Position numbers and translations under genes: made by a program | The notes under the pieces: generated by a model | The model's input: the letters and a program-made list of their open reading frames with translations, nothing else | Told to the model about the DNA's origin: nothing | The model's database searches: none | NCBI RefSeq assembly: GCF_024347495.1 | Contig: NZ_AP025490.1 | Span: 682,001-746,000, forward strand | DNA from: Vibrio gallaecicus | GTDB lineage: Bacteria; Pseudomonadota; Gammaproteobacteria; Enterobacterales; Vibrionaceae | Length of the DNA: 64,000 nt | Direction: 5' to 3' | Shown: positions 33,248 to 41,521 of the stretch, piece by piece | Position numbering within the stretch: position 1 is the stretch's first letter | Layout: each line of letters opens with the position of its first letter

Positions 33248-33844
33248 ATGTCGACCAAACTAGCTAACCCTGCGCCACTTGGCCTAATGGGGTTCGGTAT
33301 GACCACTATTCTTCTTAATATCCACAATGCTGGGTTTTTCCCAATTGATTCAATGATTCTTGCGATGGGTATTTTCTACGGTGGTATTAGCCAGGTGCTT
33401 GTTGGCATGATGTGCTTTAAGCGTGGTGATACGTTTGGTACAACCGCATTTACTTCTTACGGTCTATTCTGGTTAACATTGGTTGGGCTTATTGTTATGC
33501 CTTACATGGGTTTACCAGCAAGCCCAGCAAGCTTTATGGGTTGGTACTTACTATTGTGGGGTATCTTCACTGGCTTTATGTTCATTGGTTCACTTTGTTA
33601 CCCAGTGGCAAAGCAAGTGGTATTTGGTTCACTGACGATTCTATTCTTCTTGCTTGCTGCTCGTGATTTTACTGGCAGCGAATTAATCGGCACTATCGCG
33701 GGGTTTGAAGGTATCTTCTGTGGTGCATCTGCAATCTACTTTGCAATGGCTCAAGTAATCAATAATGAGTACGGTCGTACGGTGTTACCTGTTGGAGAAA
33801 AGAAACCAGCAGAACAATTAATGACTCAAGAGATTGCTGCTTAA
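33248..33844 (+). CDS. satP: Acetate/succinate transporter of the GPR1/FUN34/YaaH family
   Basis: A six-span inner-membrane transporter for acetate. The family signature [14 protein letters not shown] is at residues 7-20, and hydrophobic spans fill the rest. It has 198 residues, near the usual 190. The E. coli homologue is SatP (YaaH). The AT-rich 299-bp upstream region after the HD-GYP gene holds its promoter. Confidence 0.9.
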   Translation: MSTKLANPAPLGLMGFGMTTILLNIHNAGFFPIDSMILAMGIFYGGISQVLVGMMCFKRGDTFGTTAFTSYGLFWLTLVGLIVMPYMGLPASPASFMGWYLLLWGIFTGFMFIGSLCYPVAKQVVFGSLTILFFLLAARDFTGSELIGTIAGFEGIFCGASAIYFAMAQVINNEYGRTVLPVGEKKPAEQLMTQEIAA

Positions 33845-33911
33845 TAGTAATTTGCTTAATTGAAAGTCATGCTAGTGCTGCTTTAAAGCCTGGGTGACTT
33901 TAATACAAAAG

Positions 33912-33940
33912 AAAAGGGTTAGCATTTGCTAACCCTTTTT
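33912..33940. terminator. Bidirectional terminator between satP and alsT
   Basis: Stem AAGGGTTAGCA/TGCTAACCCTT with loop TT or shorter, flanked by A-rich and T-rich tracts on either side. It can end both convergent genes. Confidence 0.85.
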
Positions 33941-34001
33941 CATATCCACTGCTTATTTTAAATAAGTCATTTTATGTTTTTAAGTACTTTCAAACTCACC
34001 A

Positions 34002-35549
34002 TTATGTTGATGGTTGTTCTACAGCATCAGCTTGCTTAACTTCAGATTTTGGATCTATACCTGTTTTGCGTTTGTATTTCTCTTCCCAGTAAGTAGCACC
34101 TTTGATGCCAAGTTTTACTGGGTTAAAAGTAAACTCAGTCACGCCAGCTCGTTGCTGTTCTTCGTAATCATGTAAAGCTTTAATTGCAGGCTTCGCCATG
34201 AAGAAGATGATAAGAATACCAACAATGTTCAACCAAGCCATCAAGCCAACACCTACATCACCCATAGCCCAAGCAAGGTTTGCTGCTTTTACTGTACCGT
34301 AGAAAACAGCAGTGATAAGTACAAGCTTAAGTGCGAACATCATTCCAGGGATCTTAACGGTGCGTCTTAGGTACGCAATGTTAGTTTCTGCGATGTAGTA
34401 GTAAGCAAGAATGGTTGTAAATGCGAAGAAGAATAGAGCAAATGCGATGAACGGTTTGCCGATTCCTGGTAGCGCACTTTCGATCGCCATTTGAGTAAAT
34501 ACAGGGCCATTAGCACCGATATTTGCGGCTAAGTTCTGAACAAGGAAAACACCTTCAGCGCCACCATGTACGTTATAAGCACCAGTGATGATGATCATGA
34601 ATGCAGTCGCTGAACAAACAAGTAGCGTATCAATGTAGATAGAGAATGCTTGTACCAAACCTTGCTGAGCTGGGTGATCAACACTTGCAGCTGCAGCTGC
34701 GTGAGGACCAGTACCTTGACCAGCTTCGTTTGAGTAGACACCACGTTTCACACCCCAACCAATTGCAGCACCAAAGCCTGCCATAGGAGTGAATGCGTCG
34801 CCAATGATCATAGAGAAAACAACAGGTACTTGACCGATGTTCAATAGGATAATAACGAAGGCAACAATGATGTAAGCCAGCGCCATAAATGGAACAACGA
34901 TTTGAGTAAAGTTTGCAATACGCTTAACACCACCAAAGATGATGAATGCTAGGATGACTGCGATGATTGTACCGGTTAAAATTTTGGCAAAACTAAAGGT
35001 ACCGATAGCTGTTTCAATCATGTCACCAGAACCGAATGCGGCTTCTACTGCATTACCAATACTGTTCGATTGAACGCCTGGAAGTAAAATACCACAAGCG
35101 AAAATTGTCGAGATAGCAAAGATCCAAGCATACCATTTCTGACCCATTGCCTTTTCAATATAGTAAGCTGGACCACCACGGAATTGACCTTCATCTTCTT
35201 CTTTATAGATTTGAGCCAGTGTTGATTCTGCATATGCAGTTGCTGCACCGAAGAAAGCAACGACCCACATCCAAAATACTGCACCAGGACCACCAAAGCC
35301 AATCGCGGCAGCAACACCAGCAATGTTACCAGTACCAACACGACCAGATAGCGATACTGCTAATGCTTGGAAAGAAGAGATTCCTTTTTCAGAACTTTTA
35401 CCATTAAGAAGCAAGCGCCACATTTCAAAGAAGTGACGAATTTGTACGAATCGAGTCATTATGGAGTAGAACAAACCTGCGCCTAAGCACAAGTAAATCA
35501 GCACTGGGCTCCATATAATTCCATTCAAAAAATCAACGAGTGACTGCAT
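34002..35549 (-). CDS. alsT: Sodium:alanine symporter (AGCS family)
   Basis: An inner-membrane Na+-coupled amino-acid importer with about ten spans. Family segments include GRVGTGNIAGVA, GGPGAVFWMW and RGVYSNEAGQGTGPHAAAAA. It has 515 residues with a polar C-terminal tail. It lies downstream of dadA on the same strand (299-bp gap), which suggests joint use of alanine. Confidence 0.93.
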   Translation of the reverse strand: MQSLVDFLNGIIWSPVLIYLCLGAGLFYSIMTRFVQIRHFFEMWRLLLNGKSSEKGISSFQALAVSLSGRVGTGNIAGVAAAIGFGGPGAVFWMWVVAFFGAATAYAESTLAQIYKEEDEGQFRGGPAYYIEKAMGQKWYAWIFAISTIFACGILLPGVQSNSIGNAVEAAFGSGDMIETAIGTFSFAKILTGTIIAVILAFIIFGGVKRIANFTQIVVPFMALAYIIVAFVIILLNIGQVPVVFSMIIGDAFTPMAGFGAAIGWGVKRGVYSNEAGQGTGPHAAAAASVDHPAQQGLVQAFSIYIDTLLVCSATAFMIIITGAYNVHGGAEGVFLVQNLAANIGANGPVFTQMAIESALPGIGKPFIAFALFFFAFTTILAYYYIAETNIAYLRRTVKIPGMMFALKLVLITAVFYGTVKAANLAWAMGDVGVGLMAWLNIVGILIIFFMAKPAIKALHDYEEQQRAGVTEFTFNPVKLGIKGATYWEEKYKRKTGIDPKSEVKQADAVEQPST

Positions 35550-35848
35550 GAGTATTTTCCCTGTTATTAACTATTATGTTTATTTTTCGTTCGATATATT
35601 AATCTTTTTGTAACTTATTTGTTAATTTATTTATCTGCTTTTATCTTAATGCGTGATGCCAAGCACGAAATGCTAATTAAGTGTTAAAATTTAGTATTGG
35701 CATACCGATGCCCTTAATATCTGCATATATATGCGTCCATTCTGCAAAATGTCAGGATTAACGTCGGTTTTAAGTTTTTTATATGCAACGAATTTAATTC
35801 TGAATGATGTTCACTATGTAACCTGTTGTGCTGGTGGTTTTATGGGCT

Positions 35849-37102
35849 CTAAAGGTACCTGGAAACAGAAAGATCTGAGTAATCGATATCAGGTTTGCGT
35901 TTTGACACTATGTCTGCGAGTAACTTTCCAGAACCACAAGCCATAGTCCAACCTAATGTGCCGTGACCTGTATTCGTGAATAAGTTTTCTATCGGTGTTG
36001 CGCCGATGATAGGGGTTCCATCAGGTGTCATAGGTCTTAGTCCTGTCCAAAACTCCGCTTGCTGTAAATCCCCCGCATTTGGGAATAAATCTTGGATAAC
36101 AAGTTCTATTGTTTTTCTTCTTTTTTCAGGAAGTTCTAAATTAAAACCGCTCAATTCAGCGGTACCAGCGACCCTTAATCTGTCATCAAAACGAGTGAGG
36201 GCAACTTTATACGTTTCATCCATCACGGTTGAGCGTGGTGCTTGTTCACTATTTTTGATGGGTAAGGTTAGCGAGTAGCCTTTTACTGGGTAGGTCGGAA
36301 GTGTGATACCTAAAGGGGCAAGAAGCTGCGCGGAATAGCTTCCACATGCCACCACATAACTGTCTGCGGTCAGCTCTCCTTTATCGGTGAGCACAGATGT
36401 AATGCGATTATTGTGGGTAGTTAGACTTTTGATTTGTGTATTGAACATAAAGTTCACACCTAATGAAGACGCTAACTTTTTCAGTTGCTGACAAAATAAA
36501 AAGCAGTCGCCAGTTTCATCTTCCGGCAGATGCAGCCCTCCTAGTATTTTATCTTTAACGCCTTTCAGAGCTGGTTCTTTATCAATACAGCCGGTTTGGT
36601 CTAAGAGCTCAAAAGCAGTATTCGCTTGCTTAAGAAGCTTCATGTCTTTTTGTACAGCATGTAATTGTTTGGCTGTTCTGAATACTTGAAGCGTTCCTAA
36701 GCGACGGCCCTGATATTTAATATTCGTTTGAGCGTTAAGGTCGTTTAAACATTGCTTGCTGTAGTTAGCAACACGCAGCATACGAGCTTTATTTTGGTCG
36801 TAACGCTGTGTGGTACAGTTGCTTACCATTTTTGAAGCCCACTTGATGGTCGCGAAAGAGAGTGGGGGAGTGATCTTTAAAGGAGCATGTTGTTGCGTGA
36901 GCCACTTTACCGCTTTTAGGGGAACTCCTGGAGCTGCCCAAGGTGATGAATACCCATAGGAAATTTGCCCTGCGTTAGCAAAGCTGGTTTCATTTGCTGC
37001 CACATCTTGCCTGTCAATAACTGTGACTTGGTGCCCTTGCTGAGCAAGATACCATGCACTTGTTAAACCAATCACGCCACTGCCTAACACAATAATTTTC
37101 AT
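35849..37102 (-). CDS. dadA: D-amino acid dehydrogenase small subunit DadA
   Basis: An FAD enzyme that oxidises D-amino acids, chiefly D-alanine, to keto acids. The N-terminal dinucleotide-binding motif is VLGSGVIGLTSAWYL. NAGQISYGYSSPWAAPGVPLK and the C-terminal TGHGTLGWTMACGSG match DadA. I start at ATG 37102 behind AGGGG, giving 417 residues; the frame upstream to 37156 is unlikely. It is divergent from a LysR regulator that probably controls it. No adjacent alanine racemase gene. Confidence 0.94.
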   Translation of the reverse strand: MKIIVLGSGVIGLTSAWYLAQQGHQVTVIDRQDVAANETSFANAGQISYGYSSPWAAPGVPLKAVKWLTQQHAPLKITPPLSFATIKWASKMVSNCTTQRYDQNKARMLRVANYSKQCLNDLNAQTNIKYQGRRLGTLQVFRTAKQLHAVQKDMKLLKQANTAFELLDQTGCIDKEPALKGVKDKILGGLHLPEDETGDCFLFCQQLKKLASSLGVNFMFNTQIKSLTTHNNRITSVLTDKGELTADSYVVACGSYSAQLLAPLGITLPTYPVKGYSLTLPIKNSEQAPRSTVMDETYKVALTRFDDRLRVAGTAELSGFNLELPEKRRKTIELVIQDLFPNAGDLQQAEFWTGLRPMTPDGTPIIGATPIENLFTNTGHGTLGWTMACGSGKLLADIVSKRKPDIDYSDLSVSRYL

Positions 37103-37201
37103 ATTATCCCCTAAATTCTGTAGAGATAGAGTGTCTTGTTTACAAATTGCTAACAATCGATATAAATTAACAGCAGGTTATAGTTTTACTAAAGGCTGAG
37201 T

Positions 37202-38125
37202 GTGAAGTATTTGAAAAGTAATATGGCGGTGTCTCTGATGACATTCATAGAAGTTGGTCAGCACTCTAGCCTGACTAGTGCTGCTAAATCTATGTGCTTA
37301 ACAACAGGAGCAATAAGCCAGCAGCTATTGCAGTTAGAGCAAAAGCTTGGGCTGACGCTAGTGGAAAGGCATTCTAGAGGAATACGCTTAACGGAAGTTG
37401 GTTCCCGTTTGCATCAAGTTTCTAAATCTAGCCTTGAGGATATAGATGCAGTATTAGCTCAGCTCGATTTTACAAGTCAGCAGAGTACAGAGATTCGCTT
37501 AAAACTCACTCCTTCTTTTGCGTTTAAATGGTTGGTCCCAAGACTTGAGGCTTTTCATAGGCTTTACCCTGATATTCAAGTTCAAACCTTTGCAGAAGGT
37601 GCAATTGTTGATAAATCAGGGGGAGACTTTGATATTGCGATTGATTATGGCGAATTGCCTTATTTGGATTCACATGCAAGTTTGTTATTTGAAGAGTATT
37701 TAGTGCCAGTCGCCAGCCCACATTATTTGAAAACTCTGTTAGCTAAAGGCTCGACTGAAAATTCTGCAGGGATTGTTGTCGATATTGATTGGACGAGTGT
37801 CACCTTGTTGCACGATGCCCAACCTTGGCTAGGTTCTAACAGGGATCAAGAGTGGTCTTATTGGGCAAATAAAATGAATTTAGAGTTCGATACAAATCGA
37901 GGTCATTTTTTTAATCGAACAGATATGGCAATGGCAGCTGCGGAAGCTAGTGTAGGGGTTGCGCTTGCCAGAAAAGCATTGATTAAAGATGAGTTAGAGA
38001 CCGGACGTTTAGTGGCATTATCGGTAGAGATTAAAGCAGACGCTGGATATTTTGCGTTAACCCATTCCTCTAGCAGAGCCGTTCAATCATTTTTGGAATG
38101 GTTATCGCAGCAAATTGAATATTAG
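37202..38125 (+). CDS. LysR-family transcriptional regulator
   Basis: A typical LysR regulator: N-terminal winged helix-turn-helix (about residues 12-70, LTSAAKSMCLTTGAISQQLLQLEQKLG) and a C-terminal effector domain resembling the GcvA subgroup (WLGSNRDQEWSYW, GVALARKALI). It starts with GTG at 37202, well spaced from AAAGG; ATG 37223 is the alternative. It has 307 residues. Being divergent from dadA across 99 bp, it is probably the regulator of dadA. Confidence 0.88.
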   Translation: MKYLKSNMAVSLMTFIEVGQHSSLTSAAKSMCLTTGAISQQLLQLEQKLGLTLVERHSRGIRLTEVGSRLHQVSKSSLEDIDAVLAQLDFTSQQSTEIRLKLTPSFAFKWLVPRLEAFHRLYPDIQVQTFAEGAIVDKSGGDFDIAIDYGELPYLDSHASLLFEEYLVPVASPHYLKTLLAKGSTENSAGIVVDIDWTSVTLLHDAQPWLGSNRDQEWSYWANKMNLEFDTNRGHFFNRTDMAMAAAEASVGVALARKALIKDELETGRLVALSVEIKADAGYFALTHSSSRAVQSFLEWLSQQIEY

Positions 38126-38213
38126 TAATCGGTTTTTAAATCATATTTTTTTGCTCTGCCGTACAACCTTGCTAGATAACTTCTACAATTATCAATAACT
38201 GTAAGGAGGAGCC

Positions 38214-39185
38214 ATGGAAGAAGAAAAAATAACATGTGGTTACGTAAATCCCGACGGTTGGCATTGTGAAGAAGAATGTGGAGATTCAGGGCTCTGTTAC
38301 TGGCATGATCCTAAAGTCGACAAAAGTAATGATGACGTAAAAGAAAAAATAGAACGATGGGCCATAGCCGGCAAACCACTTGATGGATTCCAATTAGCTA
38401 AAACAAACTTGCGTGATATCGACTTGGTTAATCGTGGGTGCAAGAAAGGTTATTCCTGTCGAAATGTTGATTTTTACAGAGCTGATTTAAGAGACGCGCA
38501 TTTCTTTGGGCTTGATCTACGTGGTTCTTCACTGATGAAAGCAAAAATGGTGAATGCTAATTTACACTGCGCTCACTTGGACAATTGTAACTTACTTGGC
38601 TCTGATTTAGGGCGAGCTAGGTTGGATAACATCAATTGGGGAAATTCATTAAAACAAGAGACTGAAGCTAAGAAATCAGAAAAACGCAAAGAGAGAAGTA
38701 AAGCCAGATCGTTGTATCAAGAAGCAGAAGAGGTATGTAGAAATATACGTAAGCAATGTGAAAAGCAGGGGTTGTTCGAGACAGCGGGGATGTTTTTCAC
38801 TAAAGAAATGCGATTTCGTCGTTACCAGTTACCTCGGTATAGTTTTCATCGTTTTATTTCTAAGTTGGTGGATTATTTTTGTGGCTATGGCGAGTCCCCA
38901 TTGCGTGTTGTCCTTTTTTCTATCGTTCTTATTATTACTTGTGCAGTTGCGTATTTTTTCCTAGATACGACCATTACTTCCAATACAGACACCAGTGCAC
39001 CTTACTTTCTTCTTTTAGAGTTTTTTAATGCTCTTTATTTTAGCGTTGTGACGTTTACAACCCTTGGGTATGGAGATATATCGCCTGTTGGGATTGCTCG
39101 GTTTATTGCTGCAGTTGAAGCCTTTATGGGGAGTTTTATCATGGCATTGTTTGTTGTTGTATTTGTAAAGAAAATGACTCGATGA
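38214..39185 (+). CDS. Pentapeptide-repeat protein fused to a K+-channel pore
   Basis: The first 32 residues hold a Cys/His cluster (C8, C18, C22, C28, H31) that could bind zinc. Pentapeptide repeats follow at about 55-145 (LRDID, LRDAH, LRGSS, NANLHCAHLDNCNLLGSDL). After a charged helical linker come two membrane spans around a pore loop with the potassium filter TLGYGD (near 283-288). It has 323 residues. It looks like a two-span ion channel with an unusual cytosolic sensor. The signal it gates on is unknown. Confidence 0.78.
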   Translation: MEEEKITCGYVNPDGWHCEEECGDSGLCYWHDPKVDKSNDDVKEKIERWAIAGKPLDGFQLAKTNLRDIDLVNRGCKKGYSCRNVDFYRADLRDAHFFGLDLRGSSLMKAKMVNANLHCAHLDNCNLLGSDLGRARLDNINWGNSLKQETEAKKSEKRKERSKARSLYQEAEEVCRNIRKQCEKQGLFETAGMFFTKEMRFRRYQLPRYSFHRFISKLVDYFCGYGESPLRVVLFSIVLIITCAVAYFFLDTTITSNTDTSAPYFLLLEFFNALYFSVVTFTTLGYGDISPVGIARFIAAVEAFMGSFIMALFVVVFVKKMTR

Positions 39186-39361
39186 AAAATATATTACTTA
39201 TTTATTAAGCCGGTTTGTAGCTGAAGCTAATATGTAACAAATTTGTATGGCAATTGTCCATTTGGTCTTTTGTTATAGATACTTACATTATATTTGTCTT
39301 GTGTTTTAACCATGTACTGGGAGAATGTAAACTCGTACATTGGGTTATGGTTGAGGCATAA

Positions 39362-39511
39362 GTGAAATCATCAGGAAGTCAAAATCATAGCAAGAAAAAA
39401 ACAAGTAATAAGAAAAAAAAGAAGAGCCTCGTTAGAGCTTGGGTTGAAGTTATGCTTTGGCTAATGCCAGTGACGGTTGGTGTTCTAACTGCCTATGCAT
39501 TAAGTAAGTAA
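39362..39511 (+). CDS. Small Lys-rich single-span membrane protein
   Basis: A 49-residue reading frame starting with GTG at 39362 behind GAGG at good spacing. The first half is very rich in Lys and Ser. The second half (from LVRAWVEVMLWLMPVTVGVLT) is one hydrophobic span. It is isolated between two longer genes. I do not recognise the family. The ribosome-binding site and the clean two-part architecture support it as real. Confidence 0.55.
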   Translation: MKSSGSQNHSKKKTSNKKKKKSLVRAWVEVMLWLMPVTVGVLTAYALSK

Positions 39512-39792
39512 CTCTTCAAGCTTTAATACATTTATGATCTGCTTAATCGCATCCCCTCACACCATCCATAAACACTTTGTTTATATAATTCCTTTTACTT
39601 CGGACTCGACCTCCACAGTATTGCATTTTTTGTGTTTGATTTTAGCTACACCTCAACTCTCATTTTTGGTGTAATTCACTGCTAGCAAGTCATTCAAATT
39701 AGATGAACAGGTCCATCTTTTGTTTTCCTGAATAAACATCATCCTAACTTACCTTCAAACTGCTCATACGATTTGTTTTGTGAGTAAACACT

Positions 39793-40596
39793 TTGAAACT
39801 AAAAAAACTATTGTTGATTATGAGTTGGTTTTTAAGCTTTTATGCATTGAGTGATCAATCTTGGGAAGAGCAGGTTGTTTACAGTATAGGTGACTGTGTG
39901 GCTCATAATGGGGAAGCTTTTGTCGCGACACACTGGAATAAAGGTAACGAGCCTTATATTGGCAAGAGCCATTGGGAAGGTTGGGTACATGTAAATTCAT
40001 CTATCCCACAGTTTGAAGTAGATAAAAATTATCATAGCGGGCTGGTGGTTTATGTAAACGGAGATTTATACCTATCTAAATGGGGCAACAAAGGAGAACA
40101 CCCTGAAACGTCATGGTATTGGAGAAGGCTGGCAACTGATGGTGTCCTAGATAGAAGTACTAATGCGCCGGGTGAATCATCTGACCCTAAATCTGCAGAA
40201 GTCATCTTAGGTACGGATTTAAACAGAAATAATATTAAAGACAGCTTTGAACTAGGTGTGCTAGATACATATCAAAATGAAGAACTTCGGAGAATGGCAC
40301 TGAATGTGTCATTTATTTATCGTGCTTTACATGAGTTAGAGCTTGATGAGTCGATTAACTTATTGGAAGAAGAGTCATACGAGCTGTTTAATTCTCTTTT
40401 TGCATGGGAAAACTGCATGGTAGAGATCAGAAAGCTTCATGATTTAAAGGACCCAATGTCTTTATATCTAGATTCTATCTATGCCTCTTTGTTATATCGA
40501 TTCGGTCAAAATGAAGCTTACCGAGATTTAAATGGCGAATTCAATTTCTCAGAGGAAGTGCTTACTAGAAGTAATTGCAGCTATTATGAATTTTGA
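39793..40596 (+). CDS. Secreted protein with two CBM5/12-like modules and an EF-hand-like loop
   Basis: A signal peptide (residues 1-20, basic n-region) is followed by two short modules resembling chitin-binding CBM5/12 repeats (about 24-66, GDCVAHNGEAFVATHWNKGNEP; about 76-113, GDLYLSKWGNKGEHP). DLNRNNIKDSFE at 142-153 looks like a calcium-binding loop. The remaining helical C-terminus is unrecognised. It starts at TTG 39793; the ATG at 39820 would lose the basic n-region. The modules resemble those of the chitinase at 26558. It may bind chitin at the cell surface. Confidence 0.65.
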   Translation: MKLKKLLLIMSWFLSFYALSDQSWEEQVVYSIGDCVAHNGEAFVATHWNKGNEPYIGKSHWEGWVHVNSSIPQFEVDKNYHSGLVVYVNGDLYLSKWGNKGEHPETSWYWRRLATDGVLDRSTNAPGESSDPKSAEVILGTDLNRNNIKDSFELGVLDTYQNEELRRMALNVSFIYRALHELELDESINLLEEESYELFNSLFAWENCMVEIRKLHDLKDPMSLYLDSIYASLLYRFGQNEAYRDLNGEFNFSEEVLTRSNCSYYEF

Positions 40597-40606
40597 TTTG
40601 ATATAC

Positions 40607-40661
40607 AAAAAAGCCCAACTCTTGCGAGTTGGGCTTTTCTAAACGTTTGGTGGGCTGGCGG
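40607..40661. repeat. Left attachment-site copy: ssrA 3' end plus terminator
   Basis: This stretch repeats, in direct orientation, the ssrA terminator and 3' end found at 51913-51967. It has a hairpin GCCCAACTC/GAGTTGGGC, then AAACGTTTGGTGG and CTGGCGG, diverging one base inside the acceptor stem and fully after 40661. It marks the distal boundary of an island inserted at ssrA. The hairpin has A-runs on its left, so it still ends minus-strand transcription. Confidence 0.85.
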
Positions 40662-40849
40662 CATCTGAATTTATCTAGTAACTAGTTGTTTTATAATTTT
40701 ATTTTTCATCTTGGTACTTTTCTTGGTACTAAAGTTATACGTTACCCACTAAATTAAATAATTCTACTAAGTTTTATAATTGTGTCTTAAGTCTGATTTT
40801 TTATATTGAGAGCCCAAATTGCTATCCATCAATACCCTGTGAACAAGTA

Positions 40850-40876
40850 AAAAAAGCGGCTCTTTAGAGAGCCGCT
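40850..40876 (-). terminator. Terminator of the small-gene cluster
   Basis: Stem AAGCGGCTCT/AGAGCCGCTT; on the minus strand a run of seven T residues follows. It lies just after the stop codon of the gene at 40883. Confidence 0.85.
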
Positions 40877-40882
40877 TATTAC

Positions 40883-41020
40883 TTAGTCATCACCTAAATA
40901 ATCATCATTATTTGGGTTATGTGCATCAGACCAATCATCCATATCCGCATCGTTATTTGGGTTGTTGATATCTGACCATACATCGAGCTCATCTTGAGAC
41001 ATATCACTTGAATTTGGCAT
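40883..41020 (-). CDS. Small acidic NPNND-repeat protein
   Basis: A 45-residue protein, very acidic, with two copies of a WSD-x(2-3)-NPNND motif (WSDINNPNND and WSDAHNPNND). Its ATG has GGGAA upstream, lying inside the end of the preceding gene, so translation is probably coupled. It is the last gene before a strong terminator. The NPNN motif recurs in small uncharacterised bacterial proteins; the function is unknown. Confidence 0.6.
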   Translation of the reverse strand: MPNSSDMSQDELDVWSDINNPNNDADMDDWSDAHNPNNDDYLGDD

Positions 41021-41021
41021 A

Positions 41022-41165
41022 TTACTTATTCCCTTGTTGATTTGGATTTAGTTGCTTACCGCGGTTGCCTTGGTTCTGATCATACTGTCGGTTAGTGCCG
41101 TTAGTTCCCTTGTTAGCGTTAGGGATGTTTGCTGCATTGTCTGCTGGTGTGATTTTCTTAGCCAT
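41022..41165 (-). CDS. Small Asn/Gln/Gly-rich protein
   Basis: A 47-residue basic, low-complexity protein (MAKKITPADNAANIPNANKG at the start, QLNPNQQGNK at the end). It has AAGGAAA before the ATG. Its stop is separated from the start of the acidic NPNND protein by one base. Both share an NPN element. Composition predicts disorder. Function unknown. Confidence 0.6.
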   Translation of the reverse strand: MAKKITPADNAANIPNANKGTNGTNRQYDQNQGNRGKQLNPNQQGNK

Positions 41166-41180
41166 TATCAATTTCCTTGT

Positions 41181-41462
41181 TTAATAACTAGCCTTGCGGA
41201 TTTGTTTAATGATTCGCTCAAATCCTTGCCTAGTTGTGATTGCTTTGGGATAAAGCCCATCAGGTGCAACACACCAAACAAACCGGAACCCTCTACCCAA
41301 CTTAAACCTAATATAGGTAGGGCAAGAGCGGATCTTCTTCCCCCCTAAGTTTGGGTATAAAGCTCCAGCTCTGAGTTGGGCTTCAATACTGAAAGCTCGC
41401 TCTACATAGCATGAAGGAAGTTGAGATTGGAACGTATCAATAAGCTGTTTAGTTGAAGTCAT
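41181..41462 (-). CDS. Hypothetical protein, 93 residues
   Basis: I start at ATG 41462 (MTSTKQLIDTF) because AGGGAGAG sits at good spacing; the frame extends to 41507. The protein is basic and compact, with IRSCPTYIRFKLGRGFRFVWCV as its core and a helical C-terminus (TTRQGFERIIKQIRK). No family is recognised. It is 15 bp upstream of the small Asn-rich gene, forming a three-gene unit ending at the terminator at 40850. Confidence 0.6.
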   Translation of the reverse strand: MTSTKQLIDTFQSQLPSCYVERAFSIEAQLRAGALYPNLGGKKIRSCPTYIRFKLGRGFRFVWCVAPDGLYPKAITTRQGFERIIKQIRKASY

Positions 41463-41521
41463 TCTTGCTCTCCCTGATGAACTGATAGCAAGAATGATTG
41501 AGTGCACTGCACTCGCAACAA

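Noticed and set aside
35731-35946. 71-residue plus-strand frame between alsT and dadA
   Set aside because: It has no ribosome-binding site, runs antisense into the dadA end, and has no recognisable sequence.
40641-40661. Second tmRNA gene at the left island end
   Set aside because: Only the last 20 or so bases of the acceptor stem and the terminator are present; the tRNA-like arm, tag frame and 5' half are missing. It is an attachment-site copy.
41052-41348. 98-residue plus-strand frame opposite the small genes
   Set aside because: It lies antisense to two minus-strand genes with good ribosome-binding sites and its protein looks like a random frame.
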